Origin: an uncultured Paracoccaceae bacterium
Lineage (GTDB): Bacteria > Pseudomonadota > Alphaproteobacteria > Rhodobacterales > Rhodobacteraceae
Direction: 5' to 3'
Length of the DNA stretch: 64,000 bases
Assembly (NCBI GenBank): GCA_947488605.1
Contig: CANKZJ010000007.1
Location: 62,001 to 126,000, forward strand
Part shown: one piece after another, positions 53,784 through 62,350 of the stretch
Layout: every line of letters starts with the position of its first letter
Position numbering within the stretch: the stretch's first letter is position 1
Position numbers and translations under genes: made by a program
Notes under the pieces: generated by a model
Databases searched by the model: none
What the model was told of the DNA's origin: nothing
What the model saw: only the letters and a program-made list of their open reading frames with translations

Positions 53784-54710
53784 TCAAAGCTTGCCAGTCA
53801 GTTCTGGCACTGCATCGAACAGGTCGGCAACCAACCCGTAATCCGCAACTTGGAAGATTGGCGCTTCCTCGTCTTTGTTGATTGCGACGATGATCTTGCT
53901 GTCCTTCATACCGGCGAGGTGCTGAATCGCACCAGAGATGCCAACAGCAACATAAAGATCAGGAGCGACGACCTTGCCTGTCTGACCAACCTGCCAGTCG
54001 TTCGGCGCGTAACCACTATCCACAGCGGCACGGGACGCACCCACGGCAGCGTTGAGCTTGTCTGCAAGTTGCTCGATCAGTGCGAAATCCTCTTCGGAAC
54101 CAACACCACGACCACCGGACACAACGACACCCGCAGATGTCAGTTCAGGGCGATCAGAGGCGGCAACTTTGTCTTCAATCCATTCGGACAGGCCAGGGTT
54201 ACCCGCAGCACCGATTGTTTCCACAGATGCAGAACCACCCATCGCAGCGGCGTCATAGCCAGCTGTCCGGATTGTCATGACTTTCTTGGCGTCCGCGGAT
54301 TTCACGGTCTGGATCGCGTTGCCTGCATAAATCGGACGCTCAAATGTATCGGCATCGATGATTGCAGTGACTTCCGAGATGACCATCGCATCGAGAAGTG
54401 CCGCGACGCGTGGCATCACGTTCTTGGCGTCGGTCGTTCCGGGTGCCGCGATATGTGTGTAATCGCCAGCTAGCGACACGATCAAATCCGCTGTTGGTTC
54501 GGCAAGACGGTGACCAAGGGCTGCATCCTCGGCGCACAGCACCTTTGATACACCATCAATCGTTGCGGCCTCATCGGCCGCTGCCTTTGCAGATGCGCCA
54601 GCACAAAGTACAGTCACGTCGCCCAGAGCTTGGACCGCGGTAACGGCTTTTGCGGTTGCATCAACGGCCAATGCACCGTCAGTGACTTCACCAATCAAAA
54701 GTACAGCCAT
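53784..54710 (-). CDS. etfA: Electron transfer flavoprotein, alpha subunit
   Basis: 308 residues. The C-terminal FAD domain shows [34 protein letters not shown] and [20 protein letters not shown], the ETF-alpha signature. It carries FAD and passes electrons from acyl-CoA dehydrogenases to ETF-ubiquinone oxidoreductase (not in the window). Shares its first base with the last of etfB. Confidence 0.97.
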   Translation of the reverse strand: MAVLLIGEVTDGALAVDATAKAVTAVQALGDVTVLCAGASAKAAADEAATIDGVSKVLCAEDAALGHRLAEPTADLIVSLAGDYTHIAAPGTTDAKNVMPRVAALLDAMVISEVTAIIDADTFERPIYAGNAIQTVKSADAKKVMTIRTAGYDAAAMGGSASVETIGAAGNPGLSEWIEDKVAASDRPELTSAGVVVSGGRGVGSEEDFALIEQLADKLNAAVGASRAAVDSGYAPNDWQVGQTGKVVAPDLYVAVGISGAIQHLAGMKDSKIIVAINKDEEAPIFQVADYGLVADLFDAVPELTGKL

Positions 54711-55468
54711 TAAACAGCCCCCGCTTCTTTGAGTTTCTCGACAAGTTCATCAACAGATCCGACAATGATGCCCGCTTTGCGCGCTTCTGGTTCTGTTGTG
54801 CTGACCACCGCCAGACGCGGCGTGACATCAACGCCGTAGTCGGCAGGCGTCTTCTCGTCCAAAGGCTTTTTCTTGGCCTTCATGATGTTTGGCAGGGACG
54901 CATAACGCGGCTCGTTCAAACGCAGATCAACGGTGATGATCGTTGGCATCTTGACCTTGATGGTCTGCAATCCGCCATCGACTTCGCGTGTGACCGTGGC
55001 GCTATCGCCGTCCACATCAACTTCGGATGCGAACGTCGCTTGTGACCAACCGAGCAACGCAGAGGTCATTTGACCTGTCGCGTTCATATCATTGTCGATC
55101 GCTTGCTTGCCGCACAAAACCAGACCCGGCTCTTCTTCTTTGACGATAGCCGTAAGAATTTTTGCAACAGCCAAAGGTTCGATATCGTTATGCACGTCGT
55201 CAGTGGCGACAACCAGAATGGCGCGATCCGCACCCATCGCAAGCGCTGTGCGCAGCGTTTCCTGGCTTTGCTTGACACCGATGGATACCGCGATGACTTC
55301 TTCGACCTTACCTGCTTCGCGCAGGCGGATCGCTTCTTCAACAGCGATTTCGTCGAACGGGTTCATCGACATTTTGACGTTTGCAAGATCGACACCGGAG
55401 CCGTCCGCTTTGACACGAACCTTCACGTTGTAGTCGATCACGCGCTTGACGGGTACGAGGACCTTCAT
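54710..55468 (-). CDS. etfB: Electron transfer flavoprotein, beta subunit
   Basis: 252 residues. [18 protein letters not shown] at the start and the [22 protein letters not shown] recognition loop (the leucine that docks on dehydrogenases lies here) are typical. It pairs with EtfA. The mcd gene in this window encodes a likely client. A palindrome ACGTCA-N6-TGACGT lies about 100-120 bases upstream. Confidence 0.97.
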   Translation of the reverse strand: MKVLVPVKRVIDYNVKVRVKADGSGVDLANVKMSMNPFDEIAVEEAIRLREAGKVEEVIAVSIGVKQSQETLRTALAMGADRAILVVATDDVHNDIEPLAVAKILTAIVKEEEPGLVLCGKQAIDNDMNATGQMTSALLGWSQATFASEVDVDGDSATVTREVDGGLQTIKVKMPTIITVDLRLNEPRYASLPNIMKAKKKPLDEKTPADYGVDVTPRLAVVSTTEPEARKAGIIVGSVDELVEKLKEAGAV

Positions 55469-55571
55469 TTGCGTTTCTCTCCCAAGAATCTAATCAATTT
55501 TGTTCTCGAGATGTTGTTAGCCTGCGCGGGCGCGCGAAAACAGTGCAAAATCGACGCGCCTAGGCATACGG

Positions 55572-55589
55572 ACGTCACGTTCTTGACGT
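55572..55589. promoter_or_regulatory. Inverted repeat ACGTCA-N6-TGACGT upstream of etfBA
   Basis: ACGTCA (55572-55577) and TGACGT (55584-55589) separated by CGTTCT, in the gap between etfB and the cobalamin adenosyltransferase gene. It may be an operator for etfBA; no matching regulator can be named. Confidence 0.35.
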
Positions 55590-55609
55590 TTGCGTCAGTT
55601 GCACAGCGT

Positions 55610-55631
55610 AAGGTGGATTTTGATCCACCTT
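55610..55631. terminator. Hairpin (AAGGTGGAT type) downstream of the adenosyltransferase gene
   Basis: AAGGTGGAT (55610-55618), loop TTTG, ATCCACCTT (55623-55631). It lies immediately after the stop (55634) of the minus-strand adenosyltransferase gene and resembles the hairpins at 3238 and 44569. Confidence 0.6.
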
Positions 55632-55633
55632 TC

Positions 55634-56206
55634 CTAGCGGTTCGCGCCGGGCACCCACAAGACGTCGTTCTTGCCGTTATCATTGGCAATCCGTGACGCC
55701 TGAAAACACCAGTCTGACAAACGGTTGAGGTATTTGACCGCTGCGGGGTTCACCGATTCCATCGTGGCCAATTCAACTGTCAGACGCTCTGCGCGGCGTG
55801 AAACCGTGCGGCATAGGTGCAGATGTGCGGCCAGCGCCGATCCACCCGGCAGGATGAAACTGCGAAGTGGTTCAACCAGCTTTGTCATTTCGTCAATCTG
55901 ACCTTCCAGACGCTCAACTTGTGCATCTGTCATGCGTAGAACCGGGTATTCGGATTCACCGTCTTTTTCCATGTCGGGGCGACACAGGTCTGCGCCCAAG
56001 TCAAAAAGGTCGTTCTGGATTATCGCCAGTTGCGCATCCAAATCACCGGTTGCATGCAAACGTGCGAGGCCAACAGTTGCATTGGTTTCGTCCACTGTGC
56101 CGTAAGACGTCACCCGCAACGCGTGCTTTGCGACGCGGCTGCCGTTGCCCAATGCTGTTTCGCCAGCATCACCCGTTTTGGTATAGATTTTGTTGAGTAC
56201 AACCAT
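55634..56206 (-). CDS. Cob(I)yrinic acid a,c-diamide adenosyltransferase (PduO type)
   Basis: 190 residues. VLNKIYTKTGDAGETALGNG is the ATP-binding N-terminus of PduO-type enzymes; SYGTVDETNATVGLARL, FILPGGSALAAHLHLCRTVSRRAERL and LNRLSDWCFQASR supply the other contacts. It adds the adenosyl group to cob(I)alamin, providing coenzyme for methylmalonyl- and ethylmalonyl-CoA mutases. Starts after the twin-TM gene by four bases on the same strand. Confidence 0.94.
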   Translation of the reverse strand: MVVLNKIYTKTGDAGETALGNGSRVAKHALRVTSYGTVDETNATVGLARLHATGDLDAQLAIIQNDLFDLGADLCRPDMEKDGESEYPVLRMTDAQVERLEGQIDEMTKLVEPLRSFILPGGSALAAHLHLCRTVSRRAERLTVELATMESVNPAAVKYLNRLSDWCFQASRIANDNGKNDVLWVPGANR

Positions 56207-56209
56207 GGT

Positions 56210-56416
56210 TTAGCTTCCTTCGCCGCGCAAATAGACAAACAATAAGATCATAATGACCGCAAACAGTTGCGCCCCGATGCGCCAGCGCATGATTTTGTTG
56301 GCGTGTTTGCGGTTATACTCGCCGCCTTTGCCAAAACTGCCCATACCCCACATCAAAATGCCAAGCACGATCAGTACCGATACGGCCATCAGCCAAAAAA
56401 GCGGGTCATCTGCCAT
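56210..56416 (-). CDS. HIG1-like twin transmembrane protein, 68 aa
   Basis: 68 residues with two TM helices (LFWLMAVSVLIVLGILMWGM, and LFAVIMILLFVYLR) joined by GSFGKGGEYNRKHANKIMRWRIGAQ, the loop typical of HIG1-domain/twin-TM proteins. Relatives associate with cytochrome oxidases. Precedes the adenosyltransferase gene; a standing pair in Rhodobacterales as far as I recall. Confidence 0.85.
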   Translation of the reverse strand: MADDPLFWLMAVSVLIVLGILMWGMGSFGKGGEYNRKHANKIMRWRIGAQLFAVIMILLFVYLRGEGS

Positions 56417-56477
56417 TGTTTGCGGTCCTTTATTCGTGTGTTCTGCGATGTAGCAGGGCTGCGCGCGAAAGAAACCC

Positions 56478-57305
56478 TCAGCCGCGCAAAATCATCGCGT
56501 CCAGAAGACGCGTTGAAAGCACACGCCGCATGAAACCCATCAGATGCGTTGGTACGTTCACATAATAACGCGGCTTAGGCCGCTTCGCGCTGACAGCGTG
56601 CAGAAGTTTCTTTGTGACAGCGCTTGGCGGCAGTTCAAACTTGCCCGGTTCTGCTTCTGTATACAGCCGATCCAGCTCTTCTTTATAGGCGTCCCGGCAC
56701 GCTGAATTTTTCCAATCAATCCATTTTTCAAAATGGGGAATCGCATTCTTGCGGAATGCCGAAGTGATAGGGCCCGGCTCAATCAAGATCACTTTGATTT
56801 TGGTGTCCGCCAATTCCATCCGAAGCACATCTGTCAGCCCTTCGAGCGCGAACTTGGTCGCCACATAAGCTCCGCGCCATTTGTATCCAATAAGCCCAAG
56901 GACCGAAGAGCAGTTCACGATCCGCCCATGTCCCTGTGCGCGCATGACTGGTATCACAAGGCGCGTCAGTTCGTGCCAGCCAAACAGGTTGGTTTCAAAA
57001 ATTTCGCGCAAGGCGCCCGTCGGCAAATCCTCAACAGCGCCGGGGCAGGCGTAGGCGCCATTGTTATAAAGCGCATCAAGTGTGCCGCCCGTGGCTTCTA
57101 ACGTTTCAGCAAGGCCTGTCACGATGCTTTCGGTATCGTTGTAGTCAATCAAAGGGCTTTCAAAACCTTCTGATCGCAAACGCGCGCAATCCTCGGGCTT
57201 GCGGCAACTTGCAAAGACCCTCCAGCCTGCATCACGCAGGCCATGCGCTGCGTCGAAACCGATGCCGGAGGATGATCCGGTGATGAGTATAGATTTTTGT
57301 GTCAT
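56478..57305 (-). CDS. Short-chain dehydrogenase/reductase
   Basis: 275 residues. TGSSSGIGFDAAHGLRDAG binds NAD(P), NNGAYACPG is the helix-4 Asn region, NCSSVLGLI holds the catalytic Ser and YVATK the Tyr-Lys. The C-terminal part beyond residue 190 is longer than in minimal SDRs and ends RLLDAMILRG. Substrate unknown. ATG 57305 (MTQKSILITG) chosen over 57320. Confidence 0.88.
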   Translation of the reverse strand: MTQKSILITGSSSGIGFDAAHGLRDAGWRVFASCRKPEDCARLRSEGFESPLIDYNDTESIVTGLAETLEATGGTLDALYNNGAYACPGAVEDLPTGALREIFETNLFGWHELTRLVIPVMRAQGHGRIVNCSSVLGLIGYKWRGAYVATKFALEGLTDVLRMELADTKIKVILIEPGPITSAFRKNAIPHFEKWIDWKNSACRDAYKEELDRLYTEAEPGKFELPPSAVTKKLLHAVSAKRPKPRYYVNVPTHLMGFMRRVLSTRLLDAMILRG

Positions 57306-57345
57306 TGCGCGTGTTTGCACTGGTGCGCTGCGCCAGACAAGTCAG

Positions 57346-57834
57346 TTAGCCATCTGAAAGCAGGCGTTCTGCCATCCAACCGGTCTGACCGGTCTCTGTC
57401 AGGCGGATTTGCGCCCAGCCATCATCGTTTGAAGCGACAAGTTCGGCGGCGGTGCCACGTGTGAGCGTCTCAAGGACGGCATGGTTTGTACCGGGACCTT
57501 CGCGCAAGTTAACGCGGTTCCCTGCCACAAAGCGAAATTCAATTGCGGTCTCAACTGATGCTACGGTTTCTTGTGGAACTGGGGCGAGCTGATTTTCGAT
57601 CGATGGCGTTTTAGCAGCAACTTCAAGCGGCTGCGTTTCGACCGGGACGTAGGAAGCATTCACGACCTGAGGCGCTGCAACCGGGCGCACGTAAGTAGCA
57701 TGGACAGCACTTGGATTTGCAAAAGGTGCTTGGGACACAACCACCCGTTCGCGCGGTTGGAAATCTGTCCCGCCGGACATTTCATAAAAGACCCAGAAAA
57801 GCATGAAGCAGCTAAAGGTGATAAGTTTTGGCAT
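57346..57834 (-). CDS. SH3-like domain protein, membrane-anchored or secreted
   Basis: 162 residues. An N-terminal hydrophobic segment (KLITFSCFMLFWVFYEMSGG) is followed by a low-complexity linker rich in Pro, Val and Glu and a C-terminal bacterial SH3 domain (VNLREGPGTNHAVLETLTRG...GWMAERLLSDG). Such domains bind peptidoglycan or peptides in the periplasm. The start at 57834 is preceded by a GGGGGG stretch. It diverges from parC. Confidence 0.82.
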   Translation of the reverse strand: MPKLITFSCFMLFWVFYEMSGGTDFQPRERVVVSQAPFANPSAVHATYVRPVAAPQVVNASYVPVETQPLEVAAKTPSIENQLAPVPQETVASVETAIEFRFVAGNRVNLREGPGTNHAVLETLTRGTAAELVASNDDGWAQIRLTETGQTGWMAERLLSDG

Positions 57835-57967
57835 GTGGTGTCCCCCCGGACAAGAATCGAAAATCGTTAACAACGCGAGCATCATCATTGAACAATTTTG
57901 GCGCGTCGATTGAACGGGGAATATTCGCGTCTTTACGCCAGATTCGAGGACCGCTACACCAGTCTTC

Positions 57968-60310
57968 ATGAGTGATGAGAGCGATACCGGCCTTGGCCCG
58001 AACGATGTAACTGAAACGCTGCGCCGCGCGATTGGCGACCGCTATCTCACCTATGCGCTGTCGACGATTATGCACCGTGCGCTGCCAGATGCGCGCGACG
58101 GGCTGAAGCCGGTGCACCGCCGCATTCTTTATGCGATGTCGCGTTTGCGCCTGTCCCCGACGGGCGGATTTCTGAAATCAGCCAAGATCAGTGGCGACAC
58201 GATGGGTGATTTTCACCCGCACGGAGATGCTGCGATTTACGACGCGATGGCGCGTTTGGCGCAGGACTTTAATGTGCGATACCCGTTGGTCGATGGCCAA
58301 GGTAACTTTGGCAATATCGACGGCGATAACCCTGCGGCCTCGCGTTATACTGAGGCACGGATGACAGCCGCCGCCGAGGCGCTGCTTGAAGGGTTGTCCG
58401 AGAACAGCGTTGATTTTCGCGACAATTATGACGGACGGCTGACCGAGCCGGCAGTCTTGCCGGCCACATTCCCGAACCTTCTTGCCAATGGATCCAGCGG
58501 AATTGCGGTGGGTATGGCGACGAATATTCCGCCGCACAATCTGCATGAATTGATCGATGCGTGTCTGCATCTGATCAAGACACCCGATGCCCGCGATGAC
58601 ACGTTGCTCAACTATATTCCCGGGCCTGATTTCCCGACAGGCGGCACGATTGTGGAACCGCGCGAGAACATCGCCGAGGCCTACCGCACCGGACGTGGCT
58701 CTTTCCGTCTGCGCGCCAAGTGGGAAGTCGAGGATCTGGGCCGTGGCCAATGGCAAATTATTGTCACGGAAATCCCTTATCAGGTGCAGAAGTCCAAGCT
58801 GATTGAAAAGCTGGCCGAAGTCATCCAACTTAAGAAAGTGCCGCTGCTGGCTGATGTGCGTGATGAAAGCGCAGAAGACATCCGCATGGTGCTGGAGCCG
58901 CGCTCAAAGACTGTTGATCCAGAGATGTTGATGGGCATGTTGTTCCGCAACTCTGATCTGGAAACGCGCTTTAGCCTCAACATGAATGTGCTGATTGATG
59001 GTCTGACGCCAAAGGTTTGTTCACTTAAAGAAGTGCTGCGCGCTTTCCTCGACCATCGCCGCGACGTGCTGATCCGCCGGTCCAAATACCGGCTTGAGAA
59101 GATTGATCACCGCCTCGAAGTGCTTGAGGGCTTTATTATTGCCTTCCTGCATCTGGACCGTGTGATCGATATTATCCGTTATGACGATGATCCCAAAAAG
59201 GCGCTGATGATCGAGGATTGGGCTGTGGACCACGTTCGCGCCACATCCGAGAAAGATTATATCTCGCCTATCGTAGACGGCGCCGACCCCGAGGTATCCT
59301 TGTCCGAAGTGCAGGCCGAGGCGATCTTGAACATGCGCCTGCGCAGCTTGCGCCGTTTGGAAGAATTAGAGCTGATTGCGGAACGTGATGCCTTGATGGA
59401 AGAGCGTGCGGGCATTGAAGATCTGCTTGAAAGTGGCGACCTGCAATGGTCCCGCATCGCAGAGCAATTGCGCGAAACCCGCAAAATGTTCGGCAATACC
59501 AGCGAAGGCGGCGCGCGGCGCACGCAGTTTGCAGAAGCGGCAGAAGTTGTCGAAGTCCCGCTTGAAGCGATGATCGACCGCGAGCCGATTACGGTGGTCT
59601 GCTCTCAGATGGGTTGGGTGCGGGCGATGACCGGCCATATCGATTTGACCCGCGAGTTGAAGTTCAAAGATGGCGACGGCCCACGTTTCATCTTCCACGC
59701 GGAAACAACGGACCGTTTGTTGGTCTTTGGAGCGAATGGGCGGTTCTATACGGTCAGCGCGGCAAACCTGCCCGGTGGGCGCGGTATGGGTGAACCCTTG
59801 CGGTTGATGATTGACCTGCCGAACGAGGCAGAGATCGTGGATATCTTGATCCACAAGCCGGGTGAAAAGCTGTTGGTGGCATCCGCCGAAGGCAATGGGT
59901 TCATTGTCGCCGAGGAAGAAGTGCTTGCGCAGACACGGTCCGGCAAACAGGTGTTGAACGTGAAGGACACCGTTGCCAAAGTTTGCCGTCGGATCACAGG
60001 TGACCATGTCGCCGTTGTCTCGGAAAACGCAAAGCTATTGGTGTTTGACGTGTCCGAGTTGCCCGAGATGGGCCGCGGCAAAGGTGTGCGCATCCAGAAG
60101 TACAAAAAGGCTGCTGGTCGCCAAGGCATGTTAGAGCTTGATGGCGGATTGTCTGATCTTACGACATTCGCTTGGGACGATGGCTTGTCATGGCAAATGG
60201 GCGGCGGCAAAACCCGCACCGAACCTGATATGACCGAGTGGAAAGCCGCACGCGCTGGCGTTGGAAAGCGGCCACCCTATGGTTTCCCCAAGAACAATCG
60301 CTTTGACTGA
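57968..60310 (+). CDS. parC: DNA topoisomerase IV subunit A
   Basis: 780 residues: winged-helix breakage-reunion domain with catalytic Tyr127 (SRYTEARMT), tower and coiled-coil (about 390-480), then a C-terminal beta-propeller with degenerate blades (FKDGDGPRFIFHAET, LVFGANGRFYTV, VRIQKYKKAAGRQG). Decatenates chromosomes together with ParE (not in window). The quinolone-determining loop reads HPHGDAAIYDAM: Ala88 stands where E. coli has Ser80 and Asp92 where it has Glu84. Confidence 0.96.
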   Translation: MSDESDTGLGPNDVTETLRRAIGDRYLTYALSTIMHRALPDARDGLKPVHRRILYAMSRLRLSPTGGFLKSAKISGDTMGDFHPHGDAAIYDAMARLAQDFNVRYPLVDGQGNFGNIDGDNPAASRYTEARMTAAAEALLEGLSENSVDFRDNYDGRLTEPAVLPATFPNLLANGSSGIAVGMATNIPPHNLHELIDACLHLIKTPDARDDTLLNYIPGPDFPTGGTIVEPRENIAEAYRTGRGSFRLRAKWEVEDLGRGQWQIIVTEIPYQVQKSKLIEKLAEVIQLKKVPLLADVRDESAEDIRMVLEPRSKTVDPEMLMGMLFRNSDLETRFSLNMNVLIDGLTPKVCSLKEVLRAFLDHRRDVLIRRSKYRLEKIDHRLEVLEGFIIAFLHLDRVIDIIRYDDDPKKALMIEDWAVDHVRATSEKDYISPIVDGADPEVSLSEVQAEAILNMRLRSLRRLEELELIAERDALMEERAGIEDLLESGDLQWSRIAEQLRETRKMFGNTSEGGARRTQFAEAAEVVEVPLEAMIDREPITVVCSQMGWVRAMTGHIDLTRELKFKDGDGPRFIFHAETTDRLLVFGANGRFYTVSAANLPGGRGMGEPLRLMIDLPNEAEIVDILIHKPGEKLLVASAEGNGFIVAEEEVLAQTRSGKQVLNVKDTVAKVCRRITGDHVAVVSENAKLLVFDVSELPEMGRGKGVRIQKYKKAAGRQGMLELDGGLSDLTTFAWDDGLSWQMGGGKTRTEPDMTEWKAARAGVGKRPPYGFPKNNRFD

Positions 60311-60325
60311 TTTCTGTTAGGCGTT

Positions 60326-60347
60326 CTGTCCCATCAGGGTCAGTTTT
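60326..60347 (+). terminator. Short terminator-like hairpin after parC
   Basis: CTGTCCC (60326-60332), loop ATCA, GGGTCAG (60337-60343), six pairs with one T-T mismatch, followed directly by TTTT (60344-60347), 16 bases after the parC stop. It would separate parC from the Pho-regulated gene. Confidence 0.5.
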
Positions 60348-60353
60348 ACCAAT

Positions 60354-60371
60354 CCTTCATATCTCTGTCAC
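60354..60371 (+). promoter_or_regulatory. Pho box upstream of phoX
   Basis: CCTTCAT-ATCT-CTGTCAC: two 7-bp units separated by four bases, matching the PhoB consensus CTGTCAT-N4-CTGTCAC/T at 5 of 7 and 7 of 7 positions. It ends 63 bases before the chosen phoX start and would replace the -35 element. Points to induction by phosphate starvation. Confidence 0.7.
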
Positions 60372-60434
60372 ATCCTTGCAATGAAGATTTTTCATCTTCG
60401 GCACGTTGCCAAACACCAGCAAGGAGCCAGTGTG

Positions 60435-62318
60435 ATGAAAGATAATAACGACACCTATGACCTGTCATGGGATGAATGGGACGAGCTGCAGCGCCCCGCA
60501 CCGCAAACAACCGATTTTGACAAAGTTGTCGACGCCGCGATATCGCGGCGTGGGTTTCTGAGCGGTGTTGTGGCGTATGGCTCTGGCGCGATGGTAATGG
60601 GCAGTGGCCTGCTGTCTGGGACATCGGCCGAGGCACAGACTGCTAGCCGCTTTGGTTTTACCCCGATCCCAATTCAAACCGATGGCACAGTGCATGTGCC
60701 TGATGGCTACACTTGGGAGCCGGTCGCGAAGTGGGGCGAGCCGCTGTTTTCTGATGCAGATGAGTTAAGCCAAACATCCGCCATTGGCGTTGCAAGCTCG
60801 GACCGGGTGTTTGGTGAAAACACCGATGGCATGGAGGCCTTCGTGGTTGACGGGCGCCAAGTGATCGCGGTGAACCATGAGTATGTGAACACACGCGTGA
60901 ATTTGCCTTTGAGCGCAGGTGAAGTCATCAGTGCGGATGACGTGCTGACCTTGCAAAACATGCAAGGCGTCACCGTGATGGAGGTCGCCGAGGGTCCAAA
61001 TGGTTGGGGCATTGTTGTCGACAGTGACCTGAACCGTCGCATCACCCAGAATACCCCGATGACAATAGCGGGGCCTGCTGCGGGACATCCGCTGTTACAA
61101 ACCGCGGCTGATCCTGCGGGCAAAACCGTTCTTGGCACGATGAACAACTGCGGTGCGGGTAAGACCCCGTGGGGCACTTATCTGACCTGTGAAGAGAACT
61201 TTAACGGCTACTTCGGCTCGACCGATCCGGAATTTGCACGCCCCGACGACTACGTCCGCTACGGTATTGGGCTTGAAGGGCGCTACGCCTATGAAAAGTT
61301 CGACGCACGCTTTGATGTCAGCCAGAACCCAAACGAGCCGCACCGCTTTGGCTACATCGTCGAAATTGATCCAAACGACCCGACATCGACGCCGATCAAG
61401 CACACAGCACTTGGACGATTTAAGCACGAGAACGCAGCAGCGGTTATCGCACCAGATGGTCGGGTGGTCGTCTACATGGGTGATGATGAACGCGGCGAGT
61501 TCATGTATAAATATGTCTCGAATGGTATTTATACACCGGGTGGCCCGACGTCCGCGCTGCTGGATGATGGCCAACTTTATGTGGCGAAGTTCAATAATGA
61601 CCTGACCGGAGAGTGGGTTGCATTGACGCCAGAAGCGACCGGCATGGACGCCGCGGAAATCGCGATCTTCACACGTATGGCTGCATCCAAAGTCGGTGCA
61701 ACCACGATGGACCGGCCAGAATGGGTAGCAGTAAACCCAGTGTCCGTTGAGGGTTACTGTTGCCTCACAAATAACCGCAATCGCGGGGTGCAGCCGAATG
61801 CCGGGGGTGATGATACGTCAGTCAACGGCCCAAACCCGCGTGCTGAAAACCACTATGGCCAGATTGTCCGCTGGTATCCTAGCAACGATGACCATGGCGC
61901 TGCGACATTCACCTGGGACCTTTATGTCATGGCCGGTAACCCGACTGTGCACGATGATGCCTATGCCGGATCATCCAACATCAACGAAGGTAACCTGTTC
62001 AATTCGCCCGACGGGATGATGTTCGACAGCACTGGCTTGTTGTGGATCCAGACGGACGGTGATGACGACAACGAGGGTGACTTTGTGGGCATGGGTAACA
62101 ATCAAATGCTGGCGGGTGACCCTGTCACAGGTCAGATTGAACGTTTCCTGACAGGGCCGAACGGGTCCGAGGTCACGGGTCTGACGTGGTCGGCGGATAA
62201 GCGGACAATGTTTGTCGGCATTCAGCACCCGGCAGCGCCATTTCCCGATGGCGAAGGCATGCTACCCCGTTCCTCTATCATAGCGGTAAAACGCGTGGAT
62301 GGCGCAATGGTCGGCTAA
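60435..62318 (+). CDS. phoX: PhoX-type alkaline phosphatase (DUF839 family)
   Basis: 627 residues. A twin-arginine signal (ISRRGFLSG, R38-R39, then hydrophobic GAMVMGSGLL) targets the folded, metal-loaded enzyme to the Tat system. The family metal-site motif NNCGAGKTPWGTYLTCEEN (C239, E253-E254) and the beta-propeller repeats IGLEGRYAYEKFD and GDDERGEFMYKYVS fit PhoX, a calcium/iron phosphomonoesterase. AAGGAG at about 60420 sets ATG 60435; the upstream ATG at 60381 lies within the promoter. The Pho box supports its role in releasing phosphate from esters. Confidence 0.9.
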   Translation: MKDNNDTYDLSWDEWDELQRPAPQTTDFDKVVDAAISRRGFLSGVVAYGSGAMVMGSGLLSGTSAEAQTASRFGFTPIPIQTDGTVHVPDGYTWEPVAKWGEPLFSDADELSQTSAIGVASSDRVFGENTDGMEAFVVDGRQVIAVNHEYVNTRVNLPLSAGEVISADDVLTLQNMQGVTVMEVAEGPNGWGIVVDSDLNRRITQNTPMTIAGPAAGHPLLQTAADPAGKTVLGTMNNCGAGKTPWGTYLTCEENFNGYFGSTDPEFARPDDYVRYGIGLEGRYAYEKFDARFDVSQNPNEPHRFGYIVEIDPNDPTSTPIKHTALGRFKHENAAAVIAPDGRVVVYMGDDERGEFMYKYVSNGIYTPGGPTSALLDDGQLYVAKFNNDLTGEWVALTPEATGMDAAEIAIFTRMAASKVGATTMDRPEWVAVNPVSVEGYCCLTNNRNRGVQPNAGGDDTSVNGPNPRAENHYGQIVRWYPSNDDHGAATFTWDLYVMAGNPTVHDDAYAGSSNINEGNLFNSPDGMMFDSTGLLWIQTDGDDDNEGDFVGMGNNQMLAGDPVTGQIERFLTGPNGSEVTGLTWSADKRTMFVGIQHPAAPFPDGEGMLPRSSIIAVKRVDGAMVG

Positions 62319-62326
62319 GCGATAGC

Positions 62327-62350
62327 GGGGCAGGCCGTTAGGCCTGTCCC
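62327..62350. terminator. Hairpin between phoX and the convergent dehydrogenase gene
   Basis: GGGGCAGGCC-GTTA-GGCCTGTCCC, ten pairs with one G-T wobble. It overlaps the stop codon of the minus-strand dehydrogenase (62338) and ends phoX transcripts; no clear U-run on either strand. Confidence 0.6.

Noticed and set aside
60381-60434. PhoX start at ATG 60381
   Set aside because: It would lie just downstream of the Pho box where the -10 element should be, and the Shine-Dalgarno AAGGAG fits ATG 60435.
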